A stretch of DNA of 62,025 bases from JAAZAI01 sp050942875 (lineage in GTDB: Bacteria > Verrucomicrobiota > Kiritimatiellia > RFP12 > UBA3636): contig JBMNOD010000011.1 of the NCBI GenBank assembly GCA_050942875.1, positions 1-62,025 on the forward strand, in the 5' to 3' direction. Shown piece by piece: positions 9,821 through 18,596 of this stretch. Made by a program: the position numbers and the translations under genes. The stretch's first letter is position 1; every line of letters begins with the position of its first letter. The notes under the pieces were generated by a model. That model worked only from the letters and a program-made list of their open reading frames with translations. It did not search any database and had not been told where the DNA came from.

Positions 9821-10980
9821 GACACCCAGGCCCGCCGGTCGATCGTTTCCTCCACGCGGACGCGCCGAGGCGCTCGCGGACACCGCCAGCCGATGCCCAG
9901 CAAGATGCCGACCGCGATCATCGAGCTGACCAGGCTGCTGCCGCCGTAGCTGATGAACGGCAAGGCGAGCCCCTTGGTCGGCAGGATGCCGATCACAACG
10001 GCCATGTTGACGGCGGCGCAGAGGTTGAGATAGAGCGCCATCCCGAAGGCGAGCAGACGCATCTGCTTCGTCGGCGCGCGCAGGCTGATCCAAATCCCGC
10101 ACCAAAGCAAGGCGAGGAAGAGCACAACGCAGATCGTCGCCGCGACGAAACCGCCTTCCTCGCAAAGCATGGCGAAAATGAAGTCCGTGTGGTTCTCGGG
10201 CAGGAAGCCGAATTTGTAGTTGCTGCGAAGGAATCCGGTGCCCATGAGGCCGCCGTGCTGGATCGCCTTGCGCGACATCGTCACGTGGTAGAGATCGGCG
10301 TCATCGACCTCGTAGGTCTTCTCCGTGTTCATGGCGAGCACGGACATCACGCGGCTTCGGCGCTCGGGATTCTGCATCACGTAGGCGCCGACCAGCACGA
10401 GCATGACAAGCCCGAAAGCCATGATGTAGCGCAAGCGCGATCCGCCCGCCAGCATGATGGGCAGCGCGACGGCCGTGAACATGATGATCGAGCCCAGGTC
10501 GTCCTGAAGCTTGAACCCAACGCAGATCACGCCGATGCCAATGAACGGGATGAGCGAGCCTTCGATGAAGGAGCGGTTGCGCCGCCTGGAATCGCCGTGC
10601 CACCAGGCCAGCAGCATGATGCCCATGGGCTTGACGAATTCGGAAGGCTGGAGCGAAAAGCCGACCAAGGTGATCCAGCGCTTCGCGCCCTTCGTGGCCT
10701 TGCCGAGCCCGGGAACATGGACAATGAGGAGACCGATGACAATCCCAGCCAGGATCATCAAAACGACCTCCTTGCGAAACCAGAACGCGGGATGGATGGA
10801 GGCGATGACCAGGCAGCAGACCAGCCCTGCGATGAAGTAGAGCGTCTGCTGGATGATGAAGTGCGTGGCGTTGTCGGCGATCGCGACCCCGCGGAAGTCG
10901 CTGGTGCTCGCCTGGACGACGAGTCCAACGAGCACCAGCATGAATACCAGCATCGCCATGAAGGCGGTGACCCACTTCAT
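9817..10980 (-). CDS. ftsW: FtsW/RodA-family peptidoglycan glycosyltransferase
   Basis: A SEDS-family polytopic membrane protein of 387 residues that polymerises lipid II with a partner class B PBP. About ten hydrophobic segments are visible. Family motifs include RWITLVGFSLQPSEFVK, FKLQDDLGS, LPENHTDFIFA and KGLALPFISYGGSSL. I prefer FtsW over RodA because of its position after murD and next to a LysM protein, as in dcw clusters, but sequence alone does not settle this. It ends in an ATGA overlap with the MBL phosphodiesterase. Confidence 0.9.
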   Translation of the reverse strand: MKWVTAFMAMLVFMLVLVGLVVQASTSDFRGVAIADNATHFIIQQTLYFIAGLVCCLVIASIHPAFWFRKEVVLMILAGIVIGLLIVHVPGLGKATKGAKRWITLVGFSLQPSEFVKPMGIMLLAWWHGDSRRRNRSFIEGSLIPFIGIGVICVGFKLQDDLGSIIMFTAVALPIMLAGGSRLRYIMAFGLVMLVLVGAYVMQNPERRSRVMSVLAMNTEKTYEVDDADLYHVTMSRKAIQHGGLMGTGFLRSNYKFGFLPENHTDFIFAMLCEEGGFVAATICVVLFLALLWCGIWISLRAPTKQMRLLAFGMALYLNLCAAVNMAVVIGILPTKGLALPFISYGGSSLVSSMIAVGILLGIGWRCPRAPRRVRVEETIDRRAWVS

Positions 10981-11016
10981 CGCAACACACCCGCCACGGG
11001 AACGGCCTCCAAGACG

Positions 11017-12147
11017 CTACTGGACGGAAGGCGGAATCTTGATGGTCGTGCCCGGGGTGAGCACGTTGCTCGTGAGGTTGTTCTGGCTGCGGATGTCAAC
11101 CGGACGGACCTTGTAGTGCAACGCGATCGCGTAGATGTCCTCGCCTTCGCGCACGACGTGCTCGCGGACGCCGCCGGCGGCGGGCGTGGACGGGGTGGAC
11201 GGGGGCGTCGCCGGAGCAACGGCGGGGGTCTCCGCGGCGCCGACGCCCTGCAGGAGCGAATCGATGCTCGTCGCCGCTGCATCGTCAATCGGCTCGGCGG
11301 GCGCAACCGCCTCCGCTTCGACCGGCTTCGTCTTGTCGGGCGCAGGCGCGGCCTGTTCCGGCTTCGGCGGCGGCGGGGGCGTAGGCGACTTGCCCTTCAC
11401 GCGCAGCTTCTGGCCGACGAAAATCCGATGCGGATCGGCGATGTTGTTGAGGGACATCAGCTCGGCGGTCTTCATGCCGTGCTTCTGGGCGATGACGCTG
11501 AGGGAGTCGCCGGAGACGACCGTGTAGGTGGAGCCGTCGGCGCCTGTTGTCGGGGAAAGAGAGCCCCTGCCGCCAACGAACGGCTTCCCGTCGGCGGGGA
11601 TCTTGAACTTCTGGCCGACGCGAATGTTGTTCGGGGTCTTGATCTCGTTGACGGCCAGGAAATCGGCAAGGCGCATGCCGTGGCGGTTGGCGATCTCGCC
11701 GGCCGTGTCGCCGCGTTTCACTTCATAGAGCTTGTACTTGCCGTCCGCCGTGAAGGCCGGAGCCGCCGCCGAGGTGGACGGGGTCGGCTTGGTGGCCGTC
11801 GGTGGCGGGGGCGAGACGCGGCGGGTCGTGTGCTTCGTCAGGCCCGCGTGCGGATCCTTGGCGCCTTCGCCGACGACGAATTCCTGGTACGTGCCCGGGG
11901 TGCCGACATGGCTGGCGGAAACGACGGGCTTCGGCGTGATCGTCGTCGTGCTCGCAGGGGTCGACGGGGTCGCCGGGGCAGGCGACGTCGCGATGGTGCG
12001 CGTAGCGCCGCGGGATCCGGGTGCCGGCGTCGGGCCGCCAAGCAGTGAACGATCACCGGGTCGATAGACCTGGCATCCCTGGAAGAGAAGCCCGGCGGTG
12101 ATCAACTGGGCAGTCAGAATGGCTGCATAGGTGGAAGTTTTCTTCAT
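11017..12147 (-). CDS. Lipoprotein with three LysM domains
   Basis: A 376-residue exported protein. It starts with a basic signal peptide ending in FQGC (about residue 25), a plausible lipobox. Low-complexity Pro/Thr/Ala linkers separate three LysM domains: YEVKRGDTAGEIANRHGM (about 135-185), YTVVSGDSLSVIAQKHGM (about 205-255) and HVVREGEDIYAIALHYKV (about 325-375). LysM binds the glycan chains of peptidoglycan. No catalytic domain is present, so it is a wall-binding or scaffold protein. It lies between murD (6-bp gap) and ftsW (36-bp gap), suggesting a role in division or wall synthesis. Confidence 0.88.
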   Translation of the reverse strand: MKKTSTYAAILTAQLITAGLLFQGCQVYRPGDRSLLGGPTPAPGSRGATRTIATSPAPATPSTPASTTTITPKPVVSASHVGTPGTYQEFVVGEGAKDPHAGLTKHTTRRVSPPPPTATKPTPSTSAAAPAFTADGKYKLYEVKRGDTAGEIANRHGMRLADFLAVNEIKTPNNIRVGQKFKIPADGKPFVGGRGSLSPTTGADGSTYTVVSGDSLSVIAQKHGMKTAELMSLNNIADPHRIFVGQKLRVKGKSPTPPPPPKPEQAAPAPDKTKPVEAEAVAPAEPIDDAAATSIDSLLQGVGAAETPAVAPATPPSTPSTPAAGGVREHVVREGEDIYAIALHYKVRPVDIRSQNNLTSNVLTPGTTIKIPPSVQ

Positions 12148-12153
12148 TTTGTC

Positions 12154-13548
12154 TTATCGCTCCGTTAGGGTCGTGGGGTTGGCGGTTGCGGCCGCCTGGT
12201 GTTCTTTCAGCTTGAGGACGATATCGGCAAACGCCTTGCCGCGCTGGACATAGTCCTTGAATTGATCGAAGCTCGCCGTCCCGGGCGACAGCAGAACGGT
12301 TCCGCCGGGCCGAGCCTCCTTGAAAGCGGTTTTCACGGCGACATCCAAGGTGCCGCATTTCTCGATGTCGAGGTCGGGCGCCCAGGCTGAAGCCATGTCT
12401 TCCATGCATTCACCTATAAGATACGCTTTTTTGACCCCAAATGTCACGACTTCTTTTCCATCGACCGAAATTTTCTCTTTCAGCCGCCCGCCGGCCACAA
12501 GATGAACCGGCGGTTTTGCCATCCGCACACCCGCCAGCAGCGCGGCGATGCTGGTGGCCTTGGAGTCGTCCACGAAGCGGACGCCGCCCACTTCGCCCAC
12601 CAGCTGCATGCGATGCGGCAGCGGCTCGAAGGCGCGCAGCCCCGCGGCGATCGCCTCGGGCGACACGCCTTCGGCCACGAGCAAGGCGCATGCGGCGGCG
12701 GCGGCGGGCCCCAGGACGTCGTTGTCGAAATAACTGCCTCGAATGTCGAAAACGGCGCCAGTCTCGACACAGGCGACAAAACCGTCGCCATGGCGCCAGT
12801 GCGCGTCCTCGCCGCGGCCGACGCGCGTCGCCTCCACGCCATGCCGCGCGCGGAACGCCGCGTTGAGACCATGCGGATCTTCCGAGGGCGCGGGCAGCAG
12901 CGCCAATCCGCCCGGCGCAAGATTGCGGAAGATCTCGAGCTTCGTCTCGCAATAGCGAGCCATCGTGCCGTGGCGATCCAAATGGTCGGCCGAAAGATTC
13001 AGCACCGCCGCCGACGCAGGGCGGAAGCGCTCCCCGATCGTCTCAAGCTGGAACGAACTGCATTCGACGACCGCCACGGCGGGCTGCTCGTCGCGCGCGG
13101 CCACGTCCGCCAGCGCCGTGCCGTAGTTGCCGCAGGGCACGGCCGAAATCCCGGACGCATTCAACACGTCGGCCAGCAACTTCACCAGGGAGCTCTTCCC
13201 CTTGCTGCCCGTCACGGCCACGATCCGGGACCGCAAATGTTCCGCGCCGATCTCCAGCTCGCCGACGACCGGCAAGCCGGCCTCGCGGCAGGCGACGACC
13301 TCGGGCGCTGTCGGCGGAATGCCGGGACTGAGGACGGCCCGCCCTTCCCCGCCCGCCTCGGCGGCGAACGCCCTCGCCGCCGCAACCGGGTCGCCGAGGA
13401 CAACGTCCACACCGGCGGCGCGCAACGCCGCCGTCTCGTCCGTCTCGACATCCGAGACGAGCCGGACCGACTCGCCGACGCGCGACAGCAGACGCGCGGC
13501 GGCACATCCGCTGACACCGGCGCCAAAGACGATCGACCGACGCGTCAT
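12154..13548 (-). CDS. murD: UDP-N-acetylmuramoylalanine--D-glutamate ligase MurD
   Basis: The cytoplasmic enzyme that adds D-glutamate to UDP-MurNAc-L-Ala. The 464 residues have a Rossmann-like start (VFGAGVSGCAAARLL), the P-loop VTGSKGKSSLVKLL (about 110-123), the Mur-ligase motifs CSSFQLETI and LNLSADHLDRHGTM, and a C-terminal domain with LPHRMQLVGEVGGVRFVDDS and LLSPGTASFDQFKDY. It follows the GH127-like gene after 7 bp and precedes the LysM gene by 6 bp, so all are probably one transcript. Confidence 0.95.
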   Translation of the reverse strand: MTRRSIVFGAGVSGCAAARLLSRVGESVRLVSDVETDETAALRAAGVDVVLGDPVAAARAFAAEAGGEGRAVLSPGIPPTAPEVVACREAGLPVVGELEIGAEHLRSRIVAVTGSKGKSSLVKLLADVLNASGISAVPCGNYGTALADVAARDEQPAVAVVECSSFQLETIGERFRPASAAVLNLSADHLDRHGTMARYCETKLEIFRNLAPGGLALLPAPSEDPHGLNAAFRARHGVEATRVGRGEDAHWRHGDGFVACVETGAVFDIRGSYFDNDVLGPAAAAACALLVAEGVSPEAIAAGLRAFEPLPHRMQLVGEVGGVRFVDDSKATSIAALLAGVRMAKPPVHLVAGGRLKEKISVDGKEVVTFGVKKAYLIGECMEDMASAWAPDLDIEKCGTLDVAVKTAFKEARPGGTVLLSPGTASFDQFKDYVQRGKAFADIVLKLKEHQAAATANPTTLTER

Positions 13549-13555
13549 TGCCGCC

Positions 13556-15325
13556 TTAGCTCCGCGGCGCCTTGCGTCGGTTGAGCCGCGTCTCCTTGAG
13601 GTTGACGGGCTCGATGAGCGGCTGAATAGGGCCTCTGGAAAGATTTTCCGAAGGCGGCCGGGGAGCCTCCAGATTCGCGCCTTCCACGCGCTGGTAGAGC
13701 CGCAGCCCCATCCCGCGCGGCAGGATGTCCACCATGTCGGGGCCGCGCCAGAGCCCGAAGAAATCGAGACCCATGACGTTTTCCATCACGCGCCGCATCT
13801 TCAACTCGTGGCTCAGCTCCAGCACGGCGCCCGCCTCGCAAGGCGGGAACGACACCTGGTCGTCGCGCCGCTCCAACCCCGCCGGGCGGCCATCGACCGT
13901 GCCTTCGTGCGGTGAAGGCATCCACGGGAAGACGCGGACGACGACGCGCGCCTCGCGCTTGAGCGTGATGCGCACATAGCCGGCGTTGGGATAGCCAACG
14001 ACGACCTTCGCGTGCTCGTTTTCGCTGTTGACGGGGAAATTGATCAAAAGATTGCCGCGACTGAACTCAATCACACGCCGCCACGCCGCCAGCATGCCCA
14101 CCGGCGCGGCGCCCGAGGACAGGCCGCAAATCGCATGGGAACGCCCAAGCGACAGCGAGTTCGGAGACGTAGCGCCCGAGAAGCCCCCGCAAAGGCGGGC
14201 GGCCATGTTCTTGTACGCGCGCTGCGCGGTGTCAACCCCCTTGGTCGATTTGGGCAAAAACGTCGTATTGGCAAGTTGGCTCTGCGCCAAGTGGTTGCGC
14301 CAGAAGCGATGCACATCGTCCCAATACTCGGGGAAACCGCAATCGACGAGCTCGAGCGCGCACCGCATCATCGCGCTGATCGCGTTGGCGGGGCAACGCT
14401 CGTCGGCCATGAGCTGCCACTGCATGTACTCCGGGCACCACCCGAAGGCCGATGTGCTGCGGCGCACGAAGTCGTAGATGCCCTTCGCACGGGCGACGTA
14501 GCGATCCTGCCCGAGAAGACGACCAAGATGCGCGAGGCCAACGGCTGAAGCCACTGCGGAATAAACATGACCCGAAAACTCGTTGCGGCAGGAGAAATGA
14601 TGGGTCAGGTACGTGATCGTATTGGCCAGGCCCGTGGCCAACATCAACGCCGTCGAATCCTTGCCGACCACATGACGCCGAACCAACGGCTCAACAAGCA
14701 CGCAGCAGCGAACCATCCAGTCCGTGAAACCGGTGCTGACGCCCGGGACAAAACCCTTGCCGCGGACAAAGACGTCGCCAGGGAACATGCAGCAAGGCTC
14801 CGGCACATTGAAGACGCCCAGCCCCGCCATGCGCTGCTTCGTCTCGACGACGATGGCGTTCAACCCCTCCACAAGGGCGGCCGCTCGCCGATCCGCATGC
14901 GTGTCGTCGGGATTCGTTTCGACAAGGCGGTTCAAAGCCGAGAGCACCGCCGCCATTTCCGAAATGACGCAATAGTCAAGCTTGGGCGACCAAGGCCGAC
15001 GCTCCGGGAAGCGAAGCCCCGACTCGTCGTCCCACCCCCGCTTGAGCAACAGGTTGGCGAGCGACTCCTCGACGTCCGCGCCCTGGCTCGTCCCAAGCAT
15101 CTCGCGGCAGCAGGAAATGCCCTCAAGCCACGAAGCCACGAGCTCGGCGTCGTCAATCCGGTTGTGCTCCGCAAACGGCGGATTGTTGAACGGCGCCGTC
15201 AGGCCGTAAGGCAGGCCCCCAAGCTCCGAATCCGTCATCTGCGTCAGGTAGTTCAAAGAAAGCGCTGCGTGCTCAAGCGGATCGAAGGTTTTGAAGACCG
15301 CCTGTTTTTTTGCTTTCAGTTTCAT
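13556..15325 (-). CDS. Predicted GH127-like alpha/alpha-barrel protein
   Basis: This 589-residue protein is not recognised with certainty. It has a long helical region with repeated aromatic and His/Cys-rich blocks (VFNVPEPCCMFPGDVF, THHFSCRNEFSGHVYSA, WCPEYMQWQLMADERCP, LCGGFSGATSPNSLSL) and a beta-rich C-terminal region containing VRVFPWMPSP. This layout resembles beta-L-arabinofuranosidase-like (GH127/DUF1680) proteins, a weak inference. No signal peptide is visible. The ATG at 15325 is chosen because the frame upstream is unconserved and a promoter lies at 15400-15428. It leads the murD operon, with 7 bp between genes, an unusual place for a glycosidase-like gene. Confidence 0.55.
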   Translation of the reverse strand: MKLKAKKQAVFKTFDPLEHAALSLNYLTQMTDSELGGLPYGLTAPFNNPPFAEHNRIDDAELVASWLEGISCCREMLGTSQGADVEESLANLLLKRGWDDESGLRFPERRPWSPKLDYCVISEMAAVLSALNRLVETNPDDTHADRRAAALVEGLNAIVVETKQRMAGLGVFNVPEPCCMFPGDVFVRGKGFVPGVSTGFTDWMVRCCVLVEPLVRRHVVGKDSTALMLATGLANTITYLTHHFSCRNEFSGHVYSAVASAVGLAHLGRLLGQDRYVARAKGIYDFVRRSTSAFGWCPEYMQWQLMADERCPANAISAMMRCALELVDCGFPEYWDDVHRFWRNHLAQSQLANTTFLPKSTKGVDTAQRAYKNMAARLCGGFSGATSPNSLSLGRSHAICGLSSGAAPVGMLAAWRRVIEFSRGNLLINFPVNSENEHAKVVVGYPNAGYVRITLKREARVVVRVFPWMPSPHEGTVDGRPAGLERRDDQVSFPPCEAGAVLELSHELKMRRVMENVMGLDFFGLWRGPDMVDILPRGMGLRLYQRVEGANLEAPRPPSENLSRGPIQPLIEPVNLKETRLNRRKAPRS

Positions 15326-15399
15326 GTTGGATCCAATTTCTCTTCGGGTGCGGCATCGCGGCAAAGCGACGCCCCTCCCCTATGGTTGAAAACTAATCG

Positions 15400-15428
15400 A
15401 TTGTCGCAAAATCAACCGTTAAACGCAA
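15400..15428 (-). promoter_or_regulatory. Promoter of the murD operon
   Basis: On the minus strand, -35 TTGCGT (15428-15423) and -10 GACAAT (15405-15400) have a 17-bp spacer. The -35 hexamer is the same as at rny. The predicted 5' UTR is about 70 nt. Confidence 0.55.
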
Positions 15429-15462
15429 GAAGTTTTTTTAATCGGCCAAACGAAGAAAATTG

Positions 15463-15491
15463 TTGAACGGATGCGCACGCGCGAGTACAAT
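15463..15491 (+). promoter_or_regulatory. TRAP-operon promoter predicting a leaderless mRNA
   Basis: -35 TTGAAC (15463-15468) and -10 TACAAT (15486-15491) are separated by 17 bp. The start codon is at 15500, so transcription should begin at or within 1-2 nt of the ATG. No Shine-Dalgarno sequence is present, consistent with leaderless translation. Confidence 0.6.
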
Positions 15492-15499
15492 GGCCACGC

Positions 15500-16747
15500 A
15501 TGAAAACACGAACAGCGTTCCTGGCCGCCTGCGCGGCGCTGATCCTCGCCGGCTGCGGCCGGCAGCCCGCGGATCCGCCCGACGGCGGCGCCAAGCCCGC
15601 AGCCATCAAACTGTCCTACAGCGTCTTCTTCCCGCCCACCCACGCGCAGACCATCCTCGCCAGGCAGTGGGCGGACGAAATCGCCGCGCGCACGGACGGC
15701 CGCGTCCGGATCACCCTCTTCGCCGGCGGCGCCCTCACCAAGGCCGACCAGTGCTACCAGGGCGTCGTGGACGGCATCTCCGACATCGGCATGAGCGCCT
15801 TCGCCTACACGCGCGGCCGCTTCCCCCTGCTCAAAGCCCTCGACCTCCCCGTCGGCTATCCCGACGGCGTCAGCGCCACGCAGATCGCCAACGAGCTGGC
15901 GGACCGCTACCGCCCGGCGGAATTGAGCGACGTCAAGGCGCTCTACATCCACGCCCACGGCCCCGGCATCCTCGCCTCGAAACGCCCCGTCAAGACCCTC
16001 GACGACCTGAAGGGCCAGAAGATCCGCGCCACGGGATTCTGCGCCCGCATCGCGGAGTCGCTCGGCGCCTCCCCCGTCAGCATGCCGCAGGGCGAAACCT
16101 ACGAAGCGCTCCAAAAGGGCGTCGTGGACGCCACCTTCTGCCCCATGGAAACCCTCAAGGGCTGGAAGCAGGGCGAAGTGGTCAACAGCGTCACGGACGC
16201 CACCTGCATCGGCTACACCACCGCGTTCTTCGTCGTGATGAACCTCGACGCCTGGAACGCCCTCCCCGCCGACGTCCAGGCCGTCTTCGAGGCCGTCAGC
16301 GCCGACTGGATCCCCAAACACGGCCAGGCCTGGAACGACGCCGACGCCGAAGGGCTCGCCTTCATCGCCGAGCTGGGCCGCCCCGTCCTGCCGCTCGCCC
16401 CCGCCGAGCAGGAAGCCTGGGTCGCGCGAGTCGCCCCCATGCTCGAAAACTTCGCCAGCCAGGCCAACAAGGAGAGCCTGCCGGGCGACGCCTTCCTCGC
16501 CGACCTGAAGGCCGGCGTCGCCGCCGCCCGCTCGCCCGAGCCTGTGGACGCGGCGCCCCCGCCGCGTGCCGCCGCCGCCCCTGCGCCCGAGCCTGTGGAC
16601 GCGGCGCCCCCGCCGCGTGCCGCCGCCGCCCCTGCGCCCGAGCCTGTGGACGCGGCGCCCCCGCCGCGTGCCGCCTCCGCCTCGCCCGAGCCTGTGGACG
16701 CGGCGCCCCCGCCGCGTGCCGCCGCCTCCGCCGAAACAGGAGAATGA
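15500..16747 (+). CDS. dctP: TRAP transporter solute-binding lipoprotein (DctP family)
   Basis: Periplasmic solute-binding component of a tripartite ATP-independent importer. Residues 1-20 form a lipoprotein signal ending LILAGC. The DctP body follows with KLSYSVFFPPTHAQT, GRVRITLFAGGAL, SDIGMSAFAYTRGRFPL and LKGQKIRATG, the last a conserved ligand-binding segment. The usual family length is about 330; here residues 346-411 are four near-identical copies of PEPVDAAPPPRAAAAPA (period 17, 17, 16), a Pro/Ala-rich tail not expected in this family. The substrate (often an organic or sugar acid) cannot be read from sequence. Confidence 0.9.
   Translation: MKTRTAFLAACAALILAGCGRQPADPPDGGAKPAAIKLSYSVFFPPTHAQTILARQWADEIAARTDGRVRITLFAGGALTKADQCYQGVVDGISDIGMSAFAYTRGRFPLLKALDLPVGYPDGVSATQIANELADRYRPAELSDVKALYIHAHGPGILASKRPVKTLDDLKGQKIRATGFCARIAESLGASPVSMPQGETYEALQKGVVDATFCPMETLKGWKQGEVVNSVTDATCIGYTTAFFVVMNLDAWNALPADVQAVFEAVSADWIPKHGQAWNDADAEGLAFIAELGRPVLPLAPAEQEAWVARVAPMLENFASQANKESLPGDAFLADLKAGVAAARSPEPVDAAPPPRAAAAPAPEPVDAAPPPRAAAAPAPEPVDAAPPPRAASASPEPVDAAPPPRAAASAETGE
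16535..16732 (+). repeat. Four in-frame tandem repeats containing a palindrome
   Basis: Units of 51, 51, 48 and 48 bp encode PEPVDAAPPPRAAAAPA-type segments. Each carries the core GTGGACGCGGCG-CCCCCGCCGCGT. Nearly the same core occurs outside genes at 19371-19409, where it forms an ACGCGGCG/CGCCGCGT hairpin. Thus a dispersed palindromic repeat appears to have become coding sequence and been amplified. Confidence 0.75.
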
Positions 16748-16751
16748 GCCC

Positions 16752-17261
16752 ATGTCGAAATCAAAACAAAAAACACCGCAAGGCTTCTGGCTCGGCGTGG
16801 TCGGGCTCTGCAAGTTCATGACGGCCATCGCCGCCCTCGCCCTCGCCGCCACCATCCTCGTCATCTGCGCCGACGTCGTCCTGCGCGCCGCCGGCCGCCC
16901 CATCAAGGGCGCCTACGACCTCGTCCGCATCACCGGCGCGCTCGCCATCGCCTGCGCCCTCCCGCTGACGACGGCCGTCAAGGGCCACGTCGCCATCGAA
17001 TACTTCTTCCAGAAGCTCAACCGCCTCGGCCGGCTCGTCGTCGATTCGATCATGCGCCTGATCATGATCGGCGCCCTCGGGTGCGCGACGTGGGCGTGCA
17101 TCGCGCGCGGCAGCAGCTTCCTCCGCTACCGCCAGGTCATGGACACGATCGACCTGCCGGTCTTCTGGGTCCCCTGGGTCATGGCGGCCGCGTTCGGGCT
17201 GACCGCCATCGTCGTGACCTTCCACCTCATCCACCCCGGACGGGAGCTGATTCGGCCATGA
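16752..17261 (+). CDS. dctQ: TRAP transporter small permease (DctQ family)
   Basis: A 169-residue four-helix membrane subunit. It begins after a short polar N-terminus and shows hydrophobic segments at about 17-40, 55-75, 95-115 and 135-155; ADVVLRAAGRPIKGAYDLV is the typical DctQ loop. It starts 4 nt after the dctP stop codon and its own stop overlaps the dctM start as ATGA, so the three TRAP genes are tightly coupled. Confidence 0.9.
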   Translation: MSKSKQKTPQGFWLGVVGLCKFMTAIAALALAATILVICADVVLRAAGRPIKGAYDLVRITGALAIACALPLTTAVKGHVAIEYFFQKLNRLGRLVVDSIMRLIMIGALGCATWACIARGSSFLRYRQVMDTIDLPVFWVPWVMAAAFGLTAIVVTFHLIHPGRELIRP

Positions 17262-18559
17262 CACTCTCCACCATCGGCATCCTCGGCTGCCTCGCGCTCG
17301 TCCTGCTCCTCGTCTGCAGCATGCCCGTGGGCTTCGTCATGGGCGTCGTCGGCGGCGTCGGCTGCGCCTGCATCCTCTCGACCAAGGCGGCGCTCGCCCT
17401 CGTCTCGCTCGACCTCTACGACACCTTCTCGAACTACAGCCTCACCGTCATCCCGCTGTTCGTCTTCATGGGCCAGGTGTCGTTCCACACCGGCATCAGC
17501 AAGCGCCTCTTCGCGGCGGCCCACTGCTGGATGGGCTCGCTTCGCGGCGGCCTGGCCATGGCGACCGTCGGCGCCTGCGCCGCCTTCAGCGCCATCTGCG
17601 GCTCCGGCCCCGCGACCGCGGCCACGATGGCGACCGTGGCGCTGCCCGAAATGCGGCGCTACCGCTACGACGACGCCCTCGCCAGCGGCACCGTCGCCGC
17701 CGGCGGCAGCCTCGGCATGCTCATCCCGCCGAGCGTCGTCTTCATCGTCTACGGCATCCTCACCGAACAGTCGATCGGCAAGCTCTTCATCGCCGGCGTC
17801 CTGCCGGGGATCCTCGTGGCCGTCCTGTTCTTCGCCACCATCCACATCCTCTGCCGGCGCAACCCCGGGCTGGCCCCGAAAGCCGAGGCCGCAAGCTGGC
17901 GCGAACGCTTCCGCTCGCTGTCCGGCGTGGTCGAGACGCTCGTCCTCTTCGTCTTCGTCATGGGCGGCATGTTCGCCGGCTGGTTCACCCCGACCGAATC
18001 CGCCGCCATCGGCGCCGCCGGCAGCGTCGTCATCGCCGCCGCGGGCGGCAACTGCTCGCTCCGCATGCTCTGGACCGCCGCCCAGGAGACGCTGCGCACC
18101 TCCTGCATGGTCATGACCATCGTGGCCGGCGCCACGATCTTCGGCCACTTCCTGGCGCTCACGGAGCTGCCGATGCAGTTCGCCCAAACCCTGGCCACCC
18201 TCCCCGTGCCGCCCTGGGTCATCGTCACGCTGATCATCGCCTTCTACCTCGTCGCCGGCTGCTTCATCGACTCGCTGGCGCTGATCCTGCTCACCGTGCC
18301 GATCTTCTACCCCGTCATCCAGGGCTTCGGGTTCGACCCGATCTGGTTCGGCGTCATGATCGTGCTCGTCACCCAGATGGGCGTCATCACCCCGCCCGTG
18401 GGCGTCAACGTCTACGTCGTCAGCGGGATCGAACGCAGCATCCCGCTCCAAACCGTCTTCCGCGGCGCCATGCCCTACCTGCTGGCGCTGCTCGTCGCCT
18501 GTGCGCTGCTCGTCTGCTTTCCGCAGATCGCCACCTGGCTCCCCAACCTGATGCACTGA
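17258..18559 (+). CDS. dctM: TRAP transporter large permease (DctM family)
   Basis: A 433-residue protein with about 12-13 membrane segments that forms the sodium-coupled translocation path. Conserved features include GSGPATAATMATVALPEM, AAGGSLGMLIPPSVVFIVYG and MGVITPPVGVNVYVVSG. The start is set by the ATGA overlap with dctQ; the frame remains open upstream but lies inside dctQ. The usp gene follows after 37 bp and is probably in the same operon. Confidence 0.95.
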   Translation: MTLSTIGILGCLALVLLLVCSMPVGFVMGVVGGVGCACILSTKAALALVSLDLYDTFSNYSLTVIPLFVFMGQVSFHTGISKRLFAAAHCWMGSLRGGLAMATVGACAAFSAICGSGPATAATMATVALPEMRRYRYDDALASGTVAAGGSLGMLIPPSVVFIVYGILTEQSIGKLFIAGVLPGILVAVLFFATIHILCRRNPGLAPKAEAASWRERFRSLSGVVETLVLFVFVMGGMFAGWFTPTESAAIGAAGSVVIAAAGGNCSLRMLWTAAQETLRTSCMVMTIVAGATIFGHFLALTELPMQFAQTLATLPVPPWVIVTLIIAFYLVAGCFIDSLALILLTVPIFYPVIQGFGFDPIWFGVMIVLVTQMGVITPPVGVNVYVVSGIERSIPLQTVFRGAMPYLLALLVACALLVCFPQIATWLPNLMH

Positions 18560-18596
18560 CCCACACCCACCCACCCCAAGCCCCAAGGAGGCCGCC

